Shown: positions 55,762 to 64,000 of the stretch, one piece after another
Position numbering within the stretch: the stretch's first letter is position 1
How the letters are laid out: every line of letters begins with the position of its first letter
From: Elusimicrobiota bacterium
GTDB taxonomy: Bacteria > Elusimicrobiota > Elusimicrobia > UBA1565 > UBA9628
Reading direction: 5' to 3'
Length of the DNA stretch: 64,000 nucleotides
NCBI GenBank assembly: GCA_023213235.1
Contig: CP096137.1
Span: 1,003,587-1,067,586 of the forward strand
Position numbers and translations under genes: made by a program
Notes under the pieces: generated by a model
What the model was told of the DNA's origin: nothing
Databases searched by the model: none
The model's input: only the letters and a program-made list of their open reading frames with translations

Positions 55762-57554
55762 AGGCCTGCAGCGTCGCAAGACGGTCCTGGAGATCCTGAC
55801 GGAGCGCAAGCTCCTCAGCGAGGACCAGCTCAAGACGGCGACCGCCGAATCGGCGAAGACCGGCAAGACGCTCCAGCAGGCCGCGATCGACCTGACCTTC
55901 ATCGGCAAGCCCCAGCTCCTCAAGGCCCTGTCCGAGGACTGGCAGGTCAAAGCGGTCGACCTTCTTCAGATGGACGTCGACATCGAGGTCGCCAAGATCA
56001 TCCCCGAGGCGGTCGCCCGCCGCCACGTCGCGATTCCCTTCGCGAAGGAGGAGAGCGTCCTCTTCGTCGCGATGGCCGACCCGCGCGACTTCTTCGCCTC
56101 CGAGGACATCCAGCTGCGCACCGGCCTCGAGATCCAGCCCTACCTCGCGCTGCCGACCGACATCCAGGCCGCGCTCGACGGCGCCTACGGCCGCGGCGAG
56201 AGCGCCGCGCTCAACCGCCTGATGACCGAGGTCGGCAAGAGCGAGGCCGAGAAGGTGCCCGACGGCGAGGGCATCGAGGTCCAGAAGGAGGCGCCGAAGT
56301 CCGACATCAGCGAAGTCGACGCCTCCGCGCCCGAGGTCGAGAAGTTCGTCAACGCGATCATCCTGACGTGCATGTCGATGAAGGCCTCGGACATCCATAT
56401 AGAACCGTTTGAAGACCCGACCGGCAAGACGTCCAAGATCAACCTGCGCTACCGCGTCGACGGCATGCTCCTGCCCGGGACGTTCTCCGTGCCGTGGAGC
56501 TACCGCAACGCGATCGCGGCGAAGATCAAGATCATGACGAACTCGATGAACATCACCGAGCGGCGCATCCCGCAGTCGGGCCGTATCCAGATCCTGGCCC
56601 AGGGCAAGCCTATCGAGTTCCGCGTCGAGATGGTCCCGACCGTCTACGGCGAGTCGTGCGTCATGCGTATTCTCGACCGCGCGAGCGTCCAGGTCGACAT
56701 CATGAAGATGGGCTTTCTCGAGGACACGCTCGGCAAGCTCCTCGGCCTGCTCAAGGGCATCGGCGGAAAGAAGAACTTCGGGCTCATCGTCGTCTGCGGC
56801 CCGACGGGTTCCGGCAAGTCCACGACGCTGTACGCCTGCCTGAACCACATCAACCGCCCGGACATCAAGATCCTCACGGCCGAAAACCCCGTCGAGTACA
56901 ACCTCGACGGCATCATCCAGGTGCCCGTCAACCCCGACGTCAAGCTCGGCGGCGACAAGACGTTCAACTTCGCCGCGGCGCTGCGCTCCTTCCTGCGCCT
57001 CGACCCCGACGTCATCATGGTCGGCGAAATCCGCGACGAGGAAACCGCGCACATCGCGATGGAAGCCGCGATGACCGGCCACTTGGTGTTCTCGACGATC
57101 CACACTGAACGACGCCGCGTCGACGATCTCGCGCCTGACCGACATGGGCCTGCCGGCCTTCATGGTCGCCACGACGGTCAAAGCCGTGCTCGCCCAGCGC
57201 CTCTCGCGGCGCCTGTGCACGACCTGCAAGGTCCCTCACGATCCCAAGCCCGAGGAGATCAAGATCTTCCAGGAGAACAAGGTCGAGCTCCCGGCCGGCA
57301 CCAAGATCTTCGGCCCGCCGGAGGGCGGCGGCTGCGAGGCGTGCAAGAATCTCGGCTACAAGGGCCGCGTCGGCATGCACGAGATCCTGATCATGTCCGA
57401 CACGCTGCGCGGCTACTGCCTCAAGGACGTGGCCGCCGACAACGTGCGCAAGGAAGCGGTCAAGGAAGGCATGCGCCTGATCGTCCAGGACGGCCTCGAG
57501 AAGGTGAAGCAGGGGCTGACCTCCTGCCGCGAAGTCCTCGGCGGGACGGAGTAA
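55751..57554 (+). CDS. PilB/GspE-type secretion ATPase with N-terminal MshEN domain, one frameshift
   Basis: About 600 residues. MshEN (1-150: [19 protein letters not shown].., [19 protein letters not shown]) precedes the ATPase: [16 protein letters not shown], Walker [14 protein letters not shown], Asp box [19 protein letters not shown], His box STIHTNDAAS, and the four-Cys zinc site CTTCK..CEACKN. A T at 57106 appears extra (CACACTGAAC for CACACGAAC), breaking the His box. It powers type IV pilus extension or type II secretion. It begins inside the mutase large-subunit gene (11-base overlap). Confidence 0.9.
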
Positions 57555-57557
57555 GCC

Positions 57558-58658
57558 ATGGCCCAGACCAACGCCAACCCGGCCGGCCCCGACATGAACG
57601 TAGACCTCGCGCTCGAGCTGTTCTCAATCGCCGGCTCGCTGAACTCGACGACCGACCTCGATTTTCTGCTTCAGAAGATAGGCGCCGCCGCCGAGCAGCT
57701 TCTCGACAGCGAGGCGAGCGCCATCATGCTCGTCACCGACGACAAGAAGAGCCTGTTCTTCCGCGTCGCCTCCGGCGAAAAGGCCAAGGCTTTGAAAACG
57801 ATGACCTTGCCGATCGGCCAGGGCATCGCCGGCTGGGTCGCGCAGAACCGCCAGCCTCAGGTCGTCAACGACACGAAGAGCGACCCGCGCTTCGCCGGCA
57901 AGTTCGACAAGGCCTCCGGCTTCACGACGCGCTCGCTCCTGTGCGTGCCGATGATGTTCCGCGGCGAGCTCGTCGGCGTCGTCGAGGTGCTCAACAAGCG
58001 CGAGGGCGGGTACGGCGAGGGCCACATCGGCCTGCTGAGCTCCCTGGCCAACCTGGCGTCGGTGGCGATCGTCAACGCGAAGATCATGGCCGAGCAGAAG
58101 AACTTCTTCTCGCACGTGCTCGAGCTGCTGACGGCCTCGATCGAGACGTCGAGGCCCGGCCTCGAGAACTACCCGGTACGCGCGGCCAAGCTCGCCTGCG
58201 CGATCGGCCGGGCCATGGAGGTCGACGAGTACGACTACCGCATGCTCTACTACGCCGGCGTCCTGCACAAGATCGGCCTCATCGCCTTCAAGAGCCCGCG
58301 ACTGCTCGCGGATCTGGGCGTCACCAGCGCCAACGACGAGATGCTGCCGGCGTTCTCGGCGCGCATGCTCGAGGGCATCAAGATGCTCGACGGCGCCGTG
58401 CCCATGATCCGCCACCACAAGGAGCGCGTCGACGGCACCGGCTACCCGGGCAAGCTCAAGGGCGACGACATTCCGCTCGGCGCGCGCATCCTCGGCCTCG
58501 TCGTCAAGATGGAGGAGCTGCGCGCCGCCGGCCTCAAGGACGTCGCGCTCGGCGTCCAGGCGCTCAGGGAAGCCAAGGACGGGGTCGGCACGCGCTACGA
58601 CAAGCGCGTCGTCGACGCGTTCGAGGCCGTGCTCGAATCCCATGGAGGGACCTTCTGA
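57558..58658 (+). CDS. GAF domain plus degenerate HD-GYP-like domain protein
   Basis: 366 residues. GAF domain (about 15-175): [56 protein letters not shown]. The second half resembles HD-GYP phosphodiesterases: [16 protein letters not shown] in place of [34 protein letters not shown]. The HD Asp is Lys, so c-di-GMP hydrolysis is unlikely; it may bind ligand or act as scaffold. Its stop overlaps the mutase small subunit by one base. Confidence 0.8.
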   Translation: MAQTNANPAGPDMNVDLALELFSIAGSLNSTTDLDFLLQKIGAAAEQLLDSEASAIMLVTDDKKSLFFRVASGEKAKALKTMTLPIGQGIAGWVAQNRQPQVVNDTKSDPRFAGKFDKASGFTTRSLLCVPMMFRGELVGVVEVLNKREGGYGEGHIGLLSSLANLASVAIVNAKIMAEQKNFFSHVLELLTASIETSRPGLENYPVRAAKLACAIGRAMEVDEYDYRMLYYAGVLHKIGLIAFKSPRLLADLGVTSANDEMLPAFSARMLEGIKMLDGAVPMIRHHKERVDGTGYPGKLKGDDIPLGARILGLVVKMEELRAAGLKDVALGVQALREAKDGVGTRYDKRVVDAFEAVLESHGGTF

Positions 58659-59059
58659 TGGACAAGCCGCTGCGCGTTCTCATCGCCAAGCCGGGCCTCG
58701 ACGGCCACGACCGCGGGGCCAAGGTCATCGTCCGCGCCCTGCGCGACGCGGGCTTCGAGGTCATTTATACGGGCATCCGCCAGACGCCCGAGATGATCGC
58801 CGCCGCCGCCATGCAGGAGGACGTCGACGCGGTCGGCCTGTCGCTCCTCTCGGGGGCCCACCTGACCTTGTTCCCGGCCATCTGCAAGGAGCTGAAGAAA
58901 AAGGGCTTGAAGGACGTGCTCGTGTTCGGCGGCGGCATCATCCCCGACGAGGACGTCAAGCCGCTCCAGAAGGCGGGCGTCGACGCCGTGTTCGGCCCCG
59001 GCACGCCGCTGCAGACGATCGTCGACTACCTGAAGGGGAAGCTGGCCGTTGCCCGCTAA
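58658..59059 (+). CDS. Methylmalonyl-CoA mutase, small B12-binding subunit
   Basis: 133 residues. The cobalamin-binding signature DGHDRG (DxHxxG) appears at residues 14-19, followed by SLLSGAHL and [11 protein letters not shown]. It carries the lower-ligand His and pairs with the large subunit 3 kb upstream. It starts in the previous stop (TGATGG) and overlaps meaB by 11 bases. Confidence 0.93.
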   Translation: MDKPLRVLIAKPGLDGHDRGAKVIVRALRDAGFEVIYTGIRQTPEMIAAAAMQEDVDAVGLSLLSGAHLTLFPAICKELKKKGLKDVLVFGGGIIPDEDVKPLQKAGVDAVFGPGTPLQTIVDYLKGKLAVAR

Positions 59060-59993
59060 GACGAACCCCTCGGATCTGGTCCGGCGCGTGCGGAAGGGCG
59101 AGCACGCGGCCGCGTCGCGCGCCCTGTCGATCGTCGTCGACGACGGCAAGGACTCCGAGGCGCTCGCCAAGGAGTTCTTCAAGGCCTCGGGCTCCGTGCA
59201 GAAGATCGGCGTCTCGGGGCCTCCCGGCGTCGGCAAGTCCACGCTCACGGGCCGCCTCGTCGGCCATTTCCGCTCGAAGAAGCTCAAGGTCGGCGTGCTC
59301 ATGGTCGACCCATCGTCCTCGATCTCCGGCGGCGCCTTCCTGGGCGACCGCCTGCGCATCATGGAGCACGCGACCGACCCCGGCGTGTTCATCCGCTCCT
59401 TGGCCTCGCGCGGCATGATCGGCGGCCTCACCTACGCGATCTTCGGCGCGATTCACGTATTGGAGTCGCTCGGCTGCGACAAGATCCTCATCGAGACGGT
59501 CGGGACCGGTCAAGACGAAGTCGAGATCGCCTCGGTCGCCGACACCGTCCTCTACGTGACGACGCCGTCGATGGGCGACGAGATCCAGGCGATGAAGGCC
59601 GGCGCGATGGAGATCGGCGACCTTTTCGTCGTCAACAAGGCCGACCTCGCCGGCAAGGACAAGGCCATCGCCGACCTCAAGGCCGCGCTCGGCCTCGGCC
59701 ACTCCGCGGGCCAGGCGGTCAAGGCCTGGGAGCCGCCGGTGCTCGCGACCTCCGCCAAGGACGGCGACGGCGTGCCCGAGCTCGCGGCCGGCCTCGAGGG
59801 CCACTGGGACCATCTCAAGAAGTCCGGCGAGGGCCGCGCGCGCCTCAAGCGCCAGCACGCCACCGAGCTGCAGTTCTGGATCCAGCGCCGCGTCATCAAG
59901 AGCGCGCTCGAGCGCGTCACCGACAAGAACCTCGAGGAGCTCGTCGCGCGCAAGACCGACCCCGCGTCGCTCGGGCGGAGGCTTCTCAAGTGA
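59049..59993 (+). CDS. meaB: MeaB/ArgK-type G-protein chaperone of methylmalonyl-CoA mutase
   Basis: 314 residues from TTG 59049. Walker [42 protein letters not shown] (switch III region), NKAD. It guards the mutase against inactivation and helps load B12. It is placed right after the B12 subunit as expected. Confidence 0.93.
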   Translation: MPAKTNPSDLVRRVRKGEHAAASRALSIVVDDGKDSEALAKEFFKASGSVQKIGVSGPPGVGKSTLTGRLVGHFRSKKLKVGVLMVDPSSSISGGAFLGDRLRIMEHATDPGVFIRSLASRGMIGGLTYAIFGAIHVLESLGCDKILIETVGTGQDEVEIASVADTVLYVTTPSMGDEIQAMKAGAMEIGDLFVVNKADLAGKDKAIADLKAALGLGHSAGQAVKAWEPPVLATSAKDGDGVPELAAGLEGHWDHLKKSGEGRARLKRQHATELQFWIQRRVIKSALERVTDKNLEELVARKTDPASLGRRLLK

Positions 59994-60382
59994 AGCTCCA
60001 CCACGTCGGCGTGGCCGTGCGCGACCTGAACGCCGGCATATCCCATTATCAGGCGTTGGGGATGACGATGGCCCATCGCGAGACGGTGCCGGCCCAGAAG
60101 GTCGAGGTCGCTTTCATGGGCTCCGGACCTTGGATCGAGCTCGTCGCCGGCCTCGGTCCGGATTCTCCAGTGTCTAAATTCATAGACAAGAGGGGAGAGG
60201 GCCAGCACCATGTCGCCTACGCGGTCAAGAGCATCGCCGTGGAGCTCGAGAAGGAGGCCAAGGCCGGCCGCAAGCCGATCGACGCCGCGGCGCGCCCCGG
60301 GGCGTGGGGGCATAAGGTCGCCTTTCTTCACCCTAAAGACCATTCCGGCGTTTTGATCGAGCTCGTCGAGGAGGGCCACTGA
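59990..60382 (+). CDS. mce: Methylmalonyl-CoA epimerase
   Basis: 130 residues, vicinal-oxygen-chelate fold: HHVGVAVRDLNAGISHYQALG, EVAFMGSGPWIELV, GQHHVAYAV, and HPKDHSGVLIELVE, with metal ligands His, Gln/His and Glu in the usual places. It interconverts (S)- and (R)-methylmalonyl-CoA. GTGA overlap with meaB. Confidence 0.92.
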   Translation: MKLHHVGVAVRDLNAGISHYQALGMTMAHRETVPAQKVEVAFMGSGPWIELVAGLGPDSPVSKFIDKRGEGQHHVAYAVKSIAVELEKEAKAGRKPIDAAARPGAWGHKVAFLHPKDHSGVLIELVEEGH

Positions 60383-60404
60383 GAACTGTAGCCGGCTACA
60401 GTTC
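60383..60404. repeat. 22-bp perfect palindrome between epimerase and carboxyltransferase genes
   Basis: GAACTGTAGCC followed at once by its complement, directly after the epimerase TGA and 14 bases before the next GTG. It could form a weak hairpin in the operon mRNA or be a regulator site. It is much shorter than the REP-like repeats. Confidence 0.6.
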
Positions 60405-60418
60405 GAGGAGCGAATCTC

Positions 60419-62002
<1,584 letters not shown>

Positions 62003-62030
62003 TATAGACGGCTCACACAGGAGAACTGAT

Positions 62031-62966
62031 ATGGCTCGAACGAAGGTGACGGTGATCGGCGCCGGAAACGTCGGGGCGACGCTCGTGCAGCGCCTCGCGG
62101 AGATGGAGGTCGCCAACGAAGTCGTCGTCGTCGACATTCCGATGACCGAGGGCATGCCCGCCGGCAAGGCGCTCGACCTCATGGAGTCCGGACCCGTGTA
62201 CGGCTACGACACGAAGGTCACCGGCACCACCACGTACGAGCCCACGGCCGGGTCCGACATCGTCGTCATCACCGCCGGCATCCCGCGCAAGCCGGGCATG
62301 AGCCGCGACGACCTTCTCAACACGAACGCGAAGATCGTGGCCTCCTGCACCGAGCAGGCGGTCAAGTTCTCGCCGAACTGCATCCTGATCATCGTCTCGA
62401 ACCCGCTCGACGCGATGTGCCAGGTGGCGCTGAAGACCTCTAAGTTCCCGAAGCACCGCGTCATCGGCATGGCCGGCGTCCTCGACTCGGCGCGCATGCG
62501 CTGGTTCATCGCCGAGGCGCTCGACGTCTCGATGGAGAACGTCCACGCGATGGTGCTCGGCGGCCACGGCGACACGATGGTTCCGATGCCCCGGTTCTCG
62601 ACGGTCAACGGCATCGCGATCACCGAACTGCTCCCGAAGGAGAAGATCGAGGCGATCAACCAGCGCACGCGCGACGGCGGCGCGGAGATCGTCAAGCTGC
62701 TCAAGACCGGCTCGGCGTACTACGCGCCGTCGGCGTCCACGGCCGAGATGGTCGAGGCGATCCTCAAGGACAAGCGCAAGATCCTGCCCTGCGCGGCCCT
62801 GCTCGAGGGAGAGTACGGCGTCGACGGCGTCTTCGTCGGCGTGCCCTGCAAGCTCGGCGCCCGCGGCATCGAGTCCATCATCCAGCTGAACCTCACGGTC
62901 GAGGAGCGCGCGGCGCTCCTGAAGTCGGCCGGCGCGGTCAAGGAACTGGTCGGGGCGCTCAAGTAA
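62031..62966 (+). CDS. mdh: Malate dehydrogenase (LDH-like type)
   Basis: 311 residues, Rossmann fold. [61 protein letters not shown], catalytic His in [13 protein letters not shown]. The Arg in the mobile loop (PRKPGMSR) and the MDH-type VSNPLDAM favour malate over lactate. AGGAGA lies before ATG 62031. Confidence 0.93.
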   Translation: MARTKVTVIGAGNVGATLVQRLAEMEVANEVVVVDIPMTEGMPAGKALDLMESGPVYGYDTKVTGTTTYEPTAGSDIVVITAGIPRKPGMSRDDLLNTNAKIVASCTEQAVKFSPNCILIIVSNPLDAMCQVALKTSKFPKHRVIGMAGVLDSARMRWFIAEALDVSMENVHAMVLGGHGDTMVPMPRFSTVNGIAITELLPKEKIEAINQRTRDGGAEIVKLLKTGSAYYAPSASTAEMVEAILKDKRKILPCAALLEGEYGVDGVFVGVPCKLGARGIESIIQLNLTVEERAALLKSAGAVKELVGALK

Positions 62967-62971
62967 GACCG

Positions 62972-63752
62972 ATGTTGCTGGCTCTCGACGCCGGCAACAC
63001 CAATATCACGGTCGGAGTATTCGCCGGGGATCGGCTCGTCCGCCAATGGCGGCTCGAAACCGATCCCCGGCGAACTTCTTCCTGGTACGCGCGGGCGCTG
63101 AAGTGCCCGTTCCGCAAGATATCAGAACGGCCCGACAGGGCCGTCGTCGGCTCGGTCGTGCCGCCGCTCGATCGTACGCTTGCCGAGGCCGTCCTGACGG
63201 CCTTCGGCGTGAAGGCGGAGTTCGTGACGCCGGTCTCGCCGCTGGGGCTCAAGCTGAAGGTGAAGACCCCGTCCCAGGTGGGCGCCGACCGGATCCTCAA
63301 CGCGGTGGGCCTGCGCGAACTGTTCCCGGGCCGGCCGGCGATCGCCATCGACTTCGGAACCGCCACGACCTTCGACTGCGTCGACGCCGGGGGGCTTATA
63401 TAGGAGGGGCGATCCTCCTGGGTCCCAATTCGGCCGCCCGGGCGCTTCACGAGTTCACGGCCAAGCTGCCGCTCGTCCAGGTGCGCAAGCCGCGGACCGT
63501 GATCGGCAAGGACACCGAGCACTGCCTCGAGGCCGGCCTTTACTACGGCTACCTGGGGATGATCCGCGAGGTGCTCGCGCGCACGAAAAAGGAACTCGGA
63601 CCGGGCGCGCGGGTCGCGGCGACGGGGGACTGTCGTCCTTGTTCCTGCGGGACCTTCCGGGCGTGACGGCGGCGCCGGAGCTGACGCTCGACGGTCTTCG
63701 GATTTCGGCCGGGCTTATTTCAGCGGCGCGGCGCGCATCAGCGCGGCGATAG
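62972..63752 (+). CDS. coaX: Type III pantothenate kinase, two frameshifts
   Basis: 260 residues after correction. [15 protein letters not shown] (phosphate-1 loop), [30 protein letters not shown] and [13 protein letters not shown] are CoaX motifs. The G6 tract 63389-63394 and G5 tract 63624-63628 each lack a G (..DAGGAYIGGA.. and ..[16 protein letters not shown]..). It catalyses the first step of CoA synthesis, fitting the CoA-thioester operon upstream. It overlaps the convergent partial gene by 38 bases. Confidence 0.92.
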
Positions 63753-63999
63753 CGCCGAGCGTTCCCGCGGCGACGCCCGCGAGGCCGAGCAGCTGAAGCT
63801 TGCGCTCCTGCGGGTGCTCGCGCATGCGGCGCACGTGCGCTTCGATGATCAGGAACAGCGGGACGAGGATCATCGCCTTGCGGATCGTCTCGCCGGTCTT
63901 GGCGGTCACGTAGATGACGGCCCAGACGCCGGCGAAGTTGAGCGCGACCGCGCCAAGGAAAACGGCGGCGCACGCGGCGGCGGAGCCGGCGGCGACCTT
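63715..63999 (-). CDS. Partial small membrane protein, 5' end outside window
   Basis: The frame is open to the right edge. The 94 visible residues carry hydrophobic segments near VFLGAVALNFAGVWAVIYV, AMILVPLFLII and [18 protein letters not shown], separated by a basic loop (VRRMREHPQERK). No family recognised. A GTG at 63909 could begin a 64-residue form, but the continuous hydrophobic frame upstream makes an earlier start more likely. Confidence 0.5.
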   Translation of the reverse strand, partial: KVAAGSAAACAAVFLGAVALNFAGVWAVIYVTAKTGETIRKAMILVPLFLIIEAHVRRMREHPQERKLQLLGLAGVAAGTLGAIAALMRAAPLK

Positions 64000-64000
64000 G

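Overview
The window is a very GC-rich, densely packed bacterial chromosome segment. Genes overlap by 1-20 bases (ATGA, GTGA and TGATG junctions are frequent), starts include many GTG and TTG codons, and no tRNA, rRNA, CRISPR array, integrase or insertion sequence was seen. The cell is Gram-negative: there are outer-membrane beta-barrel domains, lipoproteins and MurC. Alanine/proline-rich exported proteins, many orphan receiver proteins, a split methylmalonyl-CoA mutase and an EF-P with an odd tip loop suggest a high-GC Elusimicrobiota-like lineage. This placement is an inference, not a proof.

Layout. (1) 2-9288: an exopolysaccharide locus on the + strand. It has a barrel C-terminus, an NfrB-like c-di-GMP-responsive glycosyltransferase, UDP-GlcNAc 2-epimerase, a membrane-anchored PgaB-like protein, and one polypeptide joining TPRs, a polysaccharide deacetylase and an outer-membrane barrel. 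(2) 9297-16709: isocitrate lyase, bacterioferritin, a lipoprotein, a receiver-kinase, a PhoB-like regulator, a YtxH-like protein, a double receiver, superoxide dismutase and a receiver. (3) 16697-20494: Era, an exported protein with an ADP-ribosyltransferase-like C-terminus, and an HNH endonuclease. (4) 20563-27262: HemW, PhoH, a receiver, ValS, an exported protein and a receiver. (5) 27259-32050, minus strand: a tyrosine/homogentisate degradation operon ending in an exported beta-propeller. (6) 32082-41975: antiporter, HAD, YgfZ, M28 peptidase, DUF6328, an exported tandem nucleotide cyclase, a receiver, an HExxH peptidase, MutY and a BON lipoprotein. (7) 41982-50751: RdgB running into a TPR protein, MurC, RsmA, two GT-C-type membrane proteins, and a histidine kinase. 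(8) 50845-54181: EF-P, HAD, an exported subtilase and DUF192. (9) 54178-63999: a methylmalonyl-CoA pathway operon (mutase large and small subunits, MeaB, epimerase, carboxyltransferase) with a pilus-type ATPase and a GAF/HD-GYP-like protein inserted between the mutase subunits, then malate dehydrogenase, CoaX and a partial membrane gene.

Three cross-cutting observations stand out. First, about 18 genes are broken by about 23 single-unit indels. Nearly all are lost G residues in G4-G7 tracts read on the + strand, whatever the gene's own strand, which points to consensus errors rather than biology. Second, many genes have a TAnnnT -10 box 6-8 bases before the start codon, implying leaderless transcription. 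Third, there are three long palindromes (37720, 48851, 51417), two of them with GTCAG/CTGAC ends like REP elements. No intergenic stretch exceeds about 210 bases; the longest is 19223-19426.
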